Source of the DNA: Takakia lepidozioides
Lineage: Eukaryota; Streptophyta; Takakiopsida; Takakiales; Takakiaceae
Direction of reading: 5' to 3'
DNA length: 60,000 nt
Assembly (NCBI GenBank): GCA_030704615.1
Contig: CM060733.1
Location: forward strand, 19,532,001-19,592,000
Below the pieces are notes generated by a model. The model searched no databases and was not told the origin of the DNA. It was given only the letters and a program-made list of their open reading frames with translations. The position numbers and the translations under genes are program-made. How positions within the stretch are numbered: position 1 is the stretch's first letter; every line of letters starts with the position of its first letter. This document shows positions 10,017 to 20,512 of the stretch, piece by piece.

Positions 10017-13000
10017 TCAACGTTTCTTCCGCTTTTGAGGTCGCCCTTCGAAAGCTACAACCGCCTCGGATGCGTTTCCCATTTCCGAGGCACGCACCCA
10101 AGATGTCTCCACATGATGATAGCCCTTCCATTTCACGAGATACTCCGTTTCTCGATTCTTGAACCTCCTCAACTTAAGCACTGCCTCCACCTCGTACTCA
10201 AGTTCATTTTCATGATCCAACAGCATAGGTGGCGGACGCAACACTTGATGCCAATTCGGACACGCTTCATCTTTGAAGTAAGGCTTCAAAAGGGAGACGT
10301 GGAATACCGGATGCACCTTGTTGTTTGCCGGCAGCTCCAATTCATACACATCCTCATTCATAACTTTCCGGATGCAAAAGGGTCCTGCATACGGAGGTAC
10401 GAACTTCGGACTCACTTCCGGAGGGAGTCGGAAATTCTTGATGTTCAACCAGACCTCCGTGCCTGCCTCAAACTTAACTTCCCTCTGCTTCCGATTCGCC
10501 TACCGTTCATACTGTTTCCTACCTTTGGCAATGTTGTACTTTGCGAGCTTCAACAAACGATCGCGTTCTTCCAGCACCGCTGCTGTTGCTGGTTCCTCAA
10601 CGTCTTGGGCGGCCCAACTTGTCGGCACCAAAGATGCTTTTCCATAGACCAATACGAAAGGGGAAACTTCCGTTGCGGAGTGTTTTGTGTTATTATAACA
10701 GAATTCTGCCGCATCCAAGTGCTCCACCCAGTTCGATTGGTCTGCCGACACGTAATTCCGCAAGATCTGCTTCACCACGGAATTCACCTTTTCTGTTTGG
10801 CCGTCTGTTGTAGGTCGGAAGGCGGTGCTCATCTTGAGCATCGTCCCAATTTTCTTTCAAAGTGCCCTCCAAAATTTACTTGTAAACTTTGGATCGCGGT
10901 CCGAGACAATATCCTTTGGGAGTCCATGATGCTTGAAGACGTGGGCGAAGTAAACTCGCCCCGTCTCCTGCGCCGTTGCCGTCTCCTTGGTGGGGTTGAA
11001 ATGGTCCATTTTACTGAACCTATCCACCACCACCATTCAATTGCATCGAATCCTTTTGACAGCGGCATAGCAGTCATGAAATCCATCGAGACACTTTCCC
11101 AAGACCCTTCTAGAATCGGCAAGGGTTGCAACAGCCCCGCTTGCTTTTTGTACTCGCTCCGGTTTTGTTGGCATGTGGTGCATGTCTTGACATACTTCTC
11201 GGCCTCCTCCCTCAGTTTGGGCCAGAAATACTCTTTCTTCAAGAGTGCCGCGGTGCGCTTGGCTCCGCTGTGGCCCGCAAGTGGGCCATCATGGCATTCT
11301 CTCAAGAGACTATCTCTGATCCTTCCCTTCGACACGTAGAGACGCTTTTGCTTGTACCGGAGCAGTCCATTTTGCAAGTGGACTGCGATTTAACCCCCAT
11401 CCTCAAGTCCCACATCACAGACTTCGCCATCTCATCCTTCTGGTAAGCCTTCCGGATCTTCCTTTGGAGCGTCGTCTCGCCCCTATACACCAACATGAGC
11501 TGATGCTTTCTACTTAAAGCATTGGCCACCACATTGTCCCGTCCCGGTTTGTACTGGATATCCACGTCAAACACCGCCAAAGTGTCTTGCCACCTCAGTT
11601 GTTTTGGGAACAACTTAGGCTGCGTGGCAAAATACTTCACTGTGACATTGTCCGTGAACACCTTCACCGGGTTGGAACCAACATAGTGGCGCCAAAGCTC
11701 AAGGCAATGCACCACCGCATTCATCTATTTCTCGTGCGTTGGCCACCGTCGCTCCACTTCATTCAGTTTCTTACTTTCGTAAGCCACTGGACGTTCATCC
11801 TGCATGAGTACACCCCCAATTGTGAAGTCCGACGCATCTGTATGAATCTCAAATGGACGGTCGAACTCCGGAATTTTCAAGACTGGAGCTTCCGCCATCC
11901 GCTGCTTCAACTCGGCAAAAGCTTGGCCACAAAAGGTGTTCCATACCCATACCTTGGACTTACACAGAAGGTCTGACAGCGGCCCCGTGATCTTGGCAAA
12001 ATTTCTCACATACTTTCGGTAATAGGAGTCCTAGGAAGGATCGCACTCCCGGGACCGAAGTTGGAGGCTCCCAGTGCAAGATCGCCCTCACCTTTCTGTC
12101 ATCCATTTTGATCCCATCCTGTGTAATCACATGCCCCAGGAACTCCACTTTTGTGACCCCAAATTCGCACTTTGAAGCTTTGGCATACAGCTTCCCTTCC
12201 CGCAATTTCTGGAACACCCTTTTGAGGTGTTCCAGGTGCTCTTCCTTTGTTTTCGAGTACACCAAGATGTCGTCGATGTACACGATCACAAAGTCATCCA
12301 ACCATTCCTGGAAAAGGTTGTTCATTAGCGTGCTAAAGGTCGCGGGTGCGTTGGTGAGCCCAAAAGACATCACCAAGAACTCATATGAACCATATCTTGT
12401 CCTGCACGCGGTCTTCTCCTTATCTCCTTCCGCCACTCGGATTGGATGGTAGCCAGAGCGCAAATCGATCCGGCTGAAATACTTCGCTCCTGCCAATCGA
12501 TCGAAGAGGTCGTCGATCCTTGGCAAGGGTACCGGTTCTTGATAGTCACCTTATTTAGAGCCCTGTAATCGACACACATCCGCAGCGTCCCATCATTTTT
12601 GTCTGCGAATAGCACCGGGGCTCTGTAAGGTGACTTACTTGGCCGGATGTACCCCCTTTGACATTAGATCCTTGAGCTGAGTCTTCAGCTCGACCAACTT
12701 CATGTGGCTCAACCGGTAGGGCGCCTTGGCAGGCGGCTCCAATCCCGGTATCACCTCAATCTTGTGGTCAACTCCTCTTCGCGGTGGCAAGCCGCTTGGT
12801 AAATCTTCCGACATCACATCTTGGTATTTCTCCAAGATCCCCTTGATCCAATCTGGGCTTGGCTCCCTATATTCTTCTCCCTCCACTTGTCTTACGTAAA
12901 GCAAGAACTGGGGCTCGTGTGGCTCCTCCACGGCCCACTCCTTTGCTGACAGCATGTTTATTCGCCCTCCCACTGGGTTGGGCGTTTCTGACACTCGTAA

Positions 13001-13858
13001 AACTTCGCCACCATTCTCACACGGTAGCGTGACTACTCTCATGTGGCCATCTATGACCGCTCCTGATTTGCTCAAAAAGGTCATCCCCAAAATGAGATCC
13101 ACTCCATCGATCTCGCAAATGGTGAAGTTCTCATGTCCCTCCCAACTCCCCAGCTGTAGAGGAACATCGAACGTCAATCTCGTCGCCAGTTGTGGTTCTC
13201 CTTTGGCAAAACGCACTTCAATAGAGGCCCCTACGTCACTGTCGGGAGCCCCAATTTCCGTGCCGTTGCCGGTGTCATGAAGGAGTGCGACGCTCCTGTG
13301 TCCACCAACAACGACACGTTAGTCCCGGAAATTATCCCACTCACGAACATTAACTGACTCCCTTTACGCAAGGGGCCAGTCTCCTGATACAACTCACAAG
13401 AGTAGTTGCCTACCTTGCAAGTCTTGGCGACCACCGCTTCCACCAAGTGGCTGATGGTATCTTCGGACAGCTTCGTGGTTGCCCAAGTCATGTTCAATTG
13501 ACGGGGCTTCGGGCACTTCTTAACCATGTGCCCGGGCTCCCCGCAATTAAAGCACACCCCATCAAAGGGTGCCTGTACCCCTGTTTACCAACTTTGAAAG
13601 TCTTGAGGCTGAGCCAAAAGCCCAGGCCCTCTTGAGGCCTAGTTTTTGGGCAAATCACACACAGCAGATTGATGCTTGTGTGAAGGTATTTCTAGAGGAT
13701 ATCTGGAAAACCCGGATTAATTCTATATATGAAGGTAAGTCTTACTACCAACGTCAGCCCCTGACAGAGGTAGGTTCTGTCCCTTTTGTTCCCGCTCAAA
13801 CTGTGCGTAGGGTCAATGGCCACAAGGCTACGGCAAACAACGTCTTATGAGTACAATC

Positions 13859-14975
13859 TGTTATCTGTTTTTGTGTACTTTCCTACTGCCACCTTGGCAG
13901 TAACTTGCAAAGTCACTCCAAACCACCACAGATCATCCCAACGAGCTAATGAATCTGATGAGAGGGCAAAACAAGCTGAAATAGGTCGAAGGTGCCCTCA
14001 CCACAAATGTGTTGAAGAAGGTACCTTCAATAGTAGTCCTTGCTCAAAACCGCTGCCGCTGCTATTTCTAGTTGACCATCTACCCAGGCAGATTTCTTGT
14101 AGCTATTGATCCACAAGGAATCAGACGTAATCTTGTGTGTGAAATCCGGCCCTCTTGGATGAATCTGGACCTCTATCCCTGGTCTTCAGCTATCCCTGCC
14201 TGTGTACAAATCATGAATACATCCTCAGCCTTGCTGCTAGCAACTGACACTCACGGCGTGAAGTTCTTTCAGTAAACAGCCCCAACCCTACTTATTACAG
14301 TAGTTCCAACTCATTGCCTGTCAGAAAAGTGTTCATTCCAAAGCTTATCTTCATCTCTGTGATCTGTTTTTGGGTACTTTCCTGCTGCCACATCGGCAGT
14401 ACCTGCAAAGTCACTCCAAACCACCACGAATCCCCCCAATGAGCTAACTTACAAAATTCAATATGCAATTTCAGGGTGAGTCTGATGAGAGGGCAAAACA
14501 GGCTGAAATAGGTCGAATCAGAAGGTGCCTCACCACATTGTCCTTGATCTTCTGTCATGACCCACAGAGGACTTGATTGACCATCAACCCAAGAGGACCT
14601 CTTGTGTGTGCCTACTTGTGTTTGTAGACAGGTAACGACGGATTGGTCAGTGAGAACCACCACGGTGCAGCTGAGCATGGCCTGCTAAGACCAAGCTGAC
14701 TCTCCCAAGAACCTTGTAAACATCTGGAAGAATACCAAATCAGGTACTAACAGGAGGCAAGAGCCCGCAATAGCAGGATGGAAAAAGTCTTCACATCGTA
14801 CCTAAAGAAAACGCCACACCTTGCGATTGTAGTTGTCCCACCATTGTCAATCCTCTAAAAACTCATGCCAGGTCTGCTCAGTGCTGCAATATCAGGGCTG
14901 ACTCTGATGAGAGGGCAAGACATGCTGAAATAGGTCGAAGAAGAAGGTGCCCTCACCACATTGTCCTACCATGCC
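13859..14975 (+). repeat. Three spaced copies of a 90-200 bp unit
   Basis: Copies at about 13859-14008, 14356-14550 and 14888-14970 share GATGAGAGGGCAA, GCTGAAATAGGTCGAA and GGTGCC(C)TCACCACA. The first two also share AAAGTCACTCCAAACCACCA. Spacing is about 500 bp. Nothing indicates a function. Confidence 0.7.
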
Positions 14976-14979
14976 CTGT

Positions 14980-15145
14980 GGAGAGGAGGGGAGAGGAGAG
15001 GAGGGAGAAAGCCCGCGGAAGGGAAGGCGAACGTGGGAGAGGAGTGGAGAGGAGATGAGAGAAGGAGAAAGAAAAGAGAAAGCCGCGGGAGGGAAGGGGA
15101 GAAAGAACGCGGAGAGAGAAAAAAAAAAAAAAAAAAAAAAAAAAC
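14980..15145 (+). repeat. Polypurine tract and poly-A run
   Basis: About 140 bp of nearly pure GGA/GAA sequence is followed by a run of about 25 A. Open frames here are low-complexity artefacts. Confidence 0.85.
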
Positions 15146-15974
15146 AAAATGACGATCCTGCGGTGCATCGCGGCCTAAACGTCATTCTTACCACTACACT
15201 ATCCCTTGAAACTCAACAACCCCCTCCTGTAAAATTATATTTAAGGTGTTTTAAACCCCCCTCAGTATGTATAATGTTGTACATGGGGGGGGTTTAAAAT
15301 ACCTCCTCCTGTGCACACACGTGGCTGGTACATTTAATGAGGAGTGCACCCCCCAGGGCGAGCCAGGATGCGTTGAGTGGAACAAACTGTATTTTCATCA
15401 GTTCCTTGAACCCACTCCAGTTCAAGGTTTCCGGGTTTGGACCTTGGTCGTGAAGGCGTTTCTGCCACCATTGTTGAGCATAGCCCCTCAAATAAGTGGG
15501 AGCCACTTCCACCCGATCCTCGTCACTCAACTTGGCCGCCCGGAAGTACTGCTCTAGCTCCAAGAGCCAGGTGTTGAGTGCCTTCCGATTTCGGACACCC
15601 TCAAAGGTGTCGGGTTCCTTAGGCTTCACCTTAAACTTTGCTTTAGTGGAAGTGACATTAGCCGCCTTCAACACGTCTTTCAACGTCCCGCCAAACTGCG
15701 CCAACAACCCTTCCCAAAAGGCTGCTGGCATGGGAGGCATCTGTTGGTATGCCGGAGCCCTCAGGAAGTCCTCGGCTCCGACTCCCCAGATTCCTCCCGT
15801 TCGCAGCCTCGCTTTCAAAAGCATGCATCACCTCCTCAAATTGCCGCTTCGGTGACACGTCGCCCCCATCGGGCTCACCAGGATCATCATCTTTCGGGTC
15901 GTTCCGCTTTCGCTTTGGCTTGCCCGACCCCATGATGAGGCCGATCCCAAGGACGATCGCGTACGGAACTCTAA

Positions 15975-15986
15975 GCTCTGATACCA
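15975..15986 (-). promoter_or_regulatory. Primer binding site of the chromovirus (initiator Met tRNA type)
   Basis: On the minus strand TGGTATCAGAGC stands two bases after the 5' LTR end. This is the well-known complement of the 3' end of plant initiator methionine tRNA used by many plant retrotransposons. It fixes the element's orientation as minus. Confidence 0.9.
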
Positions 15987-15988
15987 AG

Positions 15989-16710
15989 TGCGAGCACCTC
16001 ACTTCGGTAAGCTCCCCTTCAAGTCATAGTTACTCGCTTTGATGCGCGCGCCTAACTCCCAAACTGGCCGCTGGGCCAACTCGGAGCTTCGGCTGCTCAC
16101 CGGGACATAACGGTCCCCCTTTACTCCTCTACAAGACCCTCTCTCAATTTGGGCCTAGTGGAAATTCCCTTGGATGTTAGCAGTCCGGAACAGCTCCCCA
16201 CACCTTGGTCGCTTTCCGGCTCGCACGCTTACTCACTAGTTTTTGGTCACCAACGGGCTTGCACCGTTCTCGGGGTTACTACTCCCTATATATACTTCTG
16301 TGACTATCCGCGGGGGTTTCACAAACAACCTAGTCATTTTATGGCGAACCACCACGAAAATCCTCGATTCCCGGTGATGAGTCGCGGTGAGTCTTGCCCA
16401 CCCACCATGGTCCCATTGGATCGTGATAAGTCCCAAGACTCCCCACGACTCCCACCACAAGGTCTCCGCCCCCATGGTGAGTCCTATGCCACCCCCCCTA
16501 AGTCCCACTAAGCTACCACCAACCCTCGTGGAACCACCCCCACCGCAACCCGGTGTGCGGGGCTCCACCTGTGAGCGCCTCCGCCTCCTTGAGTGCCCAA
16601 GGCACTCAAGGGTGCTTCAGCCCCGGTATCTATTGTTGCCACTGCCCCCACCACAGGGGCAGCCCCTCTTGTGTCCCGACCCCCTGCTCTCAAGGCGAAG
16701 GGCCACGACA
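15989..16710 (-). repeat. 5' LTR of the chromovirus
   Basis: This LTR pairs with 8378-9113. It ends at 16710 (ACGACA), directly against the target-site copy CTGGA. Confidence 0.93.
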
Positions 16711-16802
16711 CTGGAGGCCATTTTGGAGAAGAAACTACCAGTAGGAAAATACTACTTGCAGGTTACTGGTGGCCTACTTTGTTCAAGGATGTACACAAGT
16801 AT
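16711..16802 (+). pseudogene. Ty3/gypsy integrase N-terminal fragment (right piece)
   Basis: This continues the fragment interrupted at 8377: HFGEETTSRKILLAGYWWPT and LFKDVHKY, matching residues about 1660-1688 of the element G Gag-Pol. It ends abruptly at about 16802, before the CxxC of the zinc site, at the junction with PPR-like sequence. Confidence 0.85.
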
Positions 16803-16879
16803 CGTGGCTCCTTTCTCACACCTCTGACCTCCATCATTTTTCTCATTTTTGCAATATCATCCCACCCGCCAGCCGCATA
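16803..16879 (-). pseudogene. Fragment of a PPR-protein E motif
   Basis: About 26 codons on the minus strand read YAAGGWDDIAKMRKMM, then EVRGVRKEP. This is the characteristic E-motif sequence of PLS-class pentatricopeptide-repeat proteins (YAAAGRWDDVAKVRKMM-type, then GVKKEPG), which act in organelle RNA editing in plants. It is flanked on both sides by retrotransposon pol pieces in opposite orientations, so it is filler or captured DNA at a rearrangement junction, not a gene. The match is made from memory of the motif consensus. Confidence 0.65.
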
Positions 16880-18375
16880 AGTAAGGTAGTATCTGACTGG
16901 CCACTGCCAATCTAACCAATCATCTGCACTTCCCTGCACTTCCACTGCAAATAAACTCGCATCAGGCAGTTGATCGTCTACCCCTGTGGCGGGCTCTCCT
17001 GTTGATAAACGTGACAAGTGATCTGCCACAAGATGCAAATGTCCAGGCTTGTAAACAACTTCAAATTCAAAATCGTGCAAGATAATCAACCATCTTGATA
17101 TCTTGTCACTTATCAAAGGCTTGTTCACCAGATAAATCAAAGCCTGATGATCTACATAAAACATAAACTTCCTTCCTAGTAGATAATGCCTGAATTGCTT
17201 GACCATAAATCATTGCCAAAGCTTATCTTTCAGTAGTGGTATAGTTCCTCTCAACACTGTTCAACAATCTGCTAGCATAGTATACATGTGAATCTATGTT
17301 TTCTGTGACATTTTGGGCTAACACAGCCCCCAATGCTTATCCTGAGGCATCACAATGTACATGAAATACCACATGTCAGTGAGGGTTAATCAGTACAGGT
17401 GTAGTTGTTACTGTCAACAGGCTGCAGAAAAATAAAAAGACCACATATTCACACTACAGAACTCTTGCATGAAATCATCCAAATACTCATGGAAAGATTC
17501 ACTTATCACTCTCTGGAAAGTTGCTGGTGCATTACAAAGTCCAAAAAGGCATGACTTTGTATGCATAAGCACCCTAGTCTGTGATGAAAGTTGTCTTTCC
17601 ATGATCTTTTTCAACTACTTGTACTTGGTTATACCCACTGAAGTCATCCATGAATGAGTACATCTCATGGCCTACCACAATGTCCAGTACAGCTTCTATG
17701 AATAACAAAGGAAATGGATCTTTCTTTGTACAATCATTCAACTTCTTATAGTTCACACAAACTCTCAATTTGCCATTCTTCTTGGGAACTATCACAATGG
17801 GTGATAGCCAAGTTGTATACTCTATCGGGTATATGAACTTAGCCTCAGCCAACTTCTTGATCTCTTCCCCAACCTTCTGTGCATGGTTGGGATTCATCTT
17901 GTACCTTGTCTGTTTGATTGGCACTGACCCTGGTTCCAGTTCAATCTTATGCTGGCAGATCTCAGGTGGCATCCCTTTCAGATCTTCATAGCTCCAAGCA
18001 AATACATCTTTGTATTTGATAAACAGACTTTTAGCTTCCTCAAAAACTTCTGGCTCCAAGTCAGCCCCTACTTTTACCATTCTTGGTTCTTCCTCAGTTC
18101 CCACATTCATTTCTCTCACCTGCTCTTCAGCTATGATTGTCCATCCAACCACTACTTCATCCTGTAAACTCACAGTGGCTGGTTCATCTAGGATTTCTAT
18201 TTCTCCCTCTCTTTCCTCATAGAAATGTGGTGGGTAACTACTTGTTTCCCCCTCAATTGGTGTTGTTGTTACTGCACCACAGCAGATACCTTTAAAGCAA
18301 CTCAGGCCTCCCAGTTGCATTTCTGCAACCTGCTCCCACTCTGGGTGTGCAGCAAACAAGGTAGTTTCCTGCTCC
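16880..18375 (-). pseudogene. Ty3/gypsy pol fragment (protease-RT linker, RT, RNase H)
   Basis: Minus-strand frames at 17574-18359 (AAHPEWEQVAEM ... NGKLRVCVNYKKLN), 17414-17614 (LFGLCNAPATFQ) and 16763-17206 (FYVDHQALIYLVNK, ADHLSRL) match residues about 995-1600 of the element G Gag-Pol. The region after NAPATFQ is deleted, removing the catalytic LDD motif, and frames are shifted. It ends at 18375, where LTR B is inserted (5-mer GCTCC at 18371-18375 is the expected target copy). Its 5' continuation is not in the window. Confidence 0.9.
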
Positions 18376-19174
18376 TGTTACATGACTGTCTGGGACTTAG
18401 GCACTTTTACGGGATCTGTGGGGTACCCTTAATTTTTACACAGACTGAGACCAACAGGAGCCTTAGGGGTGACAGCAACAGGCTTTAGGGGGGAGAGACA
18501 CAGCCCGACACAGCCCAACACAGCCCAACACAGTCGCACAGCCAGTCACAGCCCGTCACAGTTTCACACAGCCAATCACAGCTTGACACAGCGGTTAGTG
18601 AGGGAAACGGTTAGAACAACGGGTAGGAAGATAAAGCCAGGAGCAAGGACTGGAAAATGATCACTTCTTGGGGAATCACTTCTGGAAGGACTTCGGGGGG
18701 GGGATCACAACTGGGAAATGAAGCGGAGAGCGCATCTCTGAGAAGAAAGAGGGAGAGCACGGAGTAGGAGGAGAACGATCTGTTGATACTTGCTGAACGC
18801 AAGAAGTAGAGTTGTAATGTAGAGCAGAATAGAGATACCATGGCTTCAGCCTGATACTTGATAGATATTAATCTAATACATACTTCATATTCACACTGTG
18901 TAGAGAGATCTGAGTGAAGCTGTGGAATGAATGGATGAGTTGATGGAATCCGATAGATTGCTGAAGCAAACTGATACTTAAATACCAACAATAAGGTAAC
19001 TAGCTAACATGAATGCGGGGAGGAAAACAAATAGGAAACACCCCCATGATACACTAGCTGTAGGTCATGACTGATTGTTCTGAGCGGGCTGAGTGCTTAG
19101 AGATTTCCAACTCTTCTATCTTGGAGTTCCCACCTCGGATAGCGAAGGGATGGGTGAGTAAAAGCCGCGTGACA
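18376..19174 (+). repeat. 5' LTR of element B
   Basis: This copy starts TGTTACATGACTG and ends CCGCGTGACA. At 799 bp it is shorter than the others because its CACAGC minisatellite (18490-18595) is contracted and about 150 bp after it is missing. Confidence 0.9.
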
Positions 19175-19762
19175 TTTGGCGACCATACTGGGGAATTGGG
19201 TCATGAACAACCAGATGTGACAGGCATCTGGTGGGATCATGGTGGTTGGAGAATTAAAGAATTTGATGTGAATCGAATTCCCCGTGAAACTGAGAAGGAA
19301 AGATTGTCCAAACGATTCTTTCAGAGGTTCTTGGAATTGCCAGATGGTTGTAAGGAAAACATTCTTAAGAGAGTGCATGATGCTGACCCTGAGTGGGGTC
19401 TGGAGAAAGGAGTGATAAAGATTTATCAGGTGGCTTGTAGAGGAAGAGCACGTTGGTTACCAACACTGGTTTATGTGATAGCATTGCTATCCATTAAGCG
19501 AGTGGAGTTTGAAGGCTAGGAGGAAAGAAAGGTGAATGTTTATACTCATATGCATGAAGAGCTTGTACTGGTAAAGAATTGGATTCCAAAGGATATTTTG
19601 TGGATCAAACTCACACCAAGAACAGCTTTCCAGACTTGTTTGCCATATGGTTATATGGTAACGGAGACTTCTAGTATAGCCAAGGGTGCATTGAAGCTTG
19701 AAAGAAACCCAGGCATATACGAGAGATATTACAGAAGAGAGTTTTGGTTATTGCCACATTAA
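19067..19762 (+). pseudogene. Leader ORF1 of element B (one in-frame stop)
   Basis: The frame opens in the LTR (MTDCSERAECLEI), crosses the primer binding site and encodes the ORF1 protein (DHTGELGHEQPDVTGIWWD ... YRREFWLLPH). A TAG after VEFEG at 19517-19519 interrupts it. The intact equivalent in element G is 231 codons. It ends 22 bp before the gag start codon. No known domain is recognised. Ogre-type plant elements also have an extra ORF before gag. Confidence 0.7.
19177..19194 (+). promoter_or_regulatory. Primer binding site of element B
   Basis: TGGCGACCATACTGGGGA lies two bases after the LTR, and the same site is in element G at 35207-35224. It has the TGG start expected of a tRNA CCA complement. 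I could not assign the tRNA. Confidence 0.7.
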
Positions 19763-19783
19763 AAGAAATGAAAGACATGGGAC

Positions 19784-20512
19784 ATGAGTGATGAAAGAGA
19801 AGCTAGACGCCAAAGATATTCAGCAAAAAGAGAAAGCTATCTGAAAGCTAATTATCCATATCTTTGGGAGAGAGGAATAGACATAGGGGAATCATCTGGA
19901 CCTCTCACACCATTAAGATCAGAGAGTACATCACCCATACCGGAAGAACTAGAGTTGGATGCCACTCCTTCTTTTTCTTTGCAAGAAAGATTAAGGGAAT
20001 TGGTACGGGAAGAAGATCAATCACGAGGTGAAAGATCTGAGGTACATCCCTGGATAAAAGATTTGACAGAAATCTTTGATAAGAGTTGGCATGGAACACC
20101 AAAAGCAGGAACTCCAGTTTCTGAAGCGGAAGGTGAAGAAGGAGGAGAGGATGTGGCAGAGCCAACGGAGAGTTCAGACTCTCCAACACCATTGCAGTTG
20201 AGTTACATGAGTGAAGAAGAAACCCAAGGGCAGAACTTGGAGGATGAAAATAGAGAGAAGAAATTGGAAGATGAAGAGTATGAAGAAGTAGACCCAATAG
20301 CTGAGGTTGAGACTACAACCAGGACATCCCAACCCGTTGGACCTGGATCAAGTGGAGCACTTGGATCACAGGCCAACGAAGGTGTCGGCTCAGGGGGATC
20401 AGGTGGGCTGCCTGGATCTGGCTCTGGGGGGACAGGGAGTGTGGGAAGTAGTGCAACTGGAGCTGGGAATACTGTGAATATCGTGGGGCCAGTAGCAGGG
20501 AGTGCTCAAGGG
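19784..20512 (+). pseudogene. Gag N-terminus of element B, truncated
   Basis: The frame begins MSDEREARRQRYSAKRES and is about 95% like the start of the Gag of element G over 243 codons: acidic, with a Gly/Ser-rich linker. The reading then runs into the inverted LTR of element D, which supplies foreign C-terminal codons. Confidence 0.9.

Larger units (their letters stand above)
13600..15365 (+). mobile_element. Insertion in chromovirus gag, unassigned, with exon-like pieces
   Basis: This 1.77-kb segment separates the Gag core (ending at about 15366) from the knuckle region (about 13600) and replaces part of Gag. On the plus strand it holds an exon-like frame (IDACVKVFLEDIWKTRI, about 13665-13735, ending at a GGTAAGTC donor-like site) and another (GRFLVAIDPQGIRRNL ... 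ATDTHGVKFFQ, about 14080-14275). A segment containing GAGAGGGCAAAAC and CTGAAATAGGTCGAA occurs three times, at about 13955, 14486 and 14907. Then follow a polypurine stretch and an A-run (14980-15145), and near its end a TTTAAACCCCCC / GGGGGGTTTAAA palindrome (about 15251-15299). No transposase is visible. It looks like a non-autonomous element carrying captured gene pieces, but its ends are not fixed. Confidence 0.45.
10017..15933 (-). pseudogene. Chromovirus gag-pol (zinc knuckle, protease, RT, RNase H, integrase, chromodomain), broken
   Basis: On the minus strand, in order: Gag start MGSGKPKRKRN at about 15933, with a Gag core (EPDTFEGVRN ... GYAQQWWQKRL) frame-shifted to 15365-15824; a CX2CX4HX4C knuckle (CFNCGEPGHMVKKC) and protease LLVDTGASHSF at 13231-13557; reverse transcriptase with [10 protein letters not shown] and the catalytic YIDDILVYS at about 11960-12615; RNase H with TDAS and FTDN at 11302-12009; integrase with an H...H...CTTCQ zinc site (about 11150-11300) and the later GQTEKVN glutamate at about 10780; and a C-terminal chromodomain (LVKWKGYHHVETSWV) at about 10080-10200. 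The chromodomain identifies a chromovirus, a group that targets heterochromatin. At least five frame breaks exist. The central Gag, roughly between the core and the knuckle, is replaced by the 13600-15365 insertion. Confidence 0.92.
8378..16710 (-). mobile_element. Chromodomain Ty3/gypsy retrotransposon (chromovirus), decayed
   Basis: This is a full-length element of about 8.3 kb on the minus strand: 5' LTR 15989-16710, primer binding site 15975-15986, gag, protease, reverse transcriptase, RNase H, integrase and chromodomain (15933 down to 10017), then 3' LTR 8378-9113. Flanking 5-mers are CTAGA (8373-8377) and CTGGA (16711-16715), a target duplication with one mismatch, placed inside an older integrase gene. 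Pol is split into several frames and gag is interrupted, so it cannot move by itself. The LTRs differ at many places, mainly by transitions, pointing to an old and methylated insertion. Confidence 0.93.
18376..20512 (+). mobile_element. LTR retrotransposon B, 5' part only
   Basis: 5' LTR 18376-19174, primer binding site 19177-19194, leader ORF1 and the first 240 codons of gag, then cut at 20512 by the LTR of element D in the opposite orientation. The flanking AAGGG (20508-20512) would be D's target copy. Confidence 0.9.

Noticed and set aside
9978-11339. 453-codon plus-strand open frame
   Set aside because: It lies antisense to the chromovirus integrase and chromodomain, has a Cys/His-rich composition typical of an antisense shadow, and matches no family.
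14980-15145. Open frames in the Arg/Glu/Lys-rich stretch
   Set aside because: Pure polypurine low complexity.
15140-15205. tRNA-like head (GTGTAGTGGTAAGAAT on the minus strand) followed by a T-run, as in a tRNA or SINE
   Set aside because: It has an A-box-like stretch but no B box of the GGTTCGANNCC type and no cloverleaf that I can draw, so neither a tRNA nor a SINE is called.
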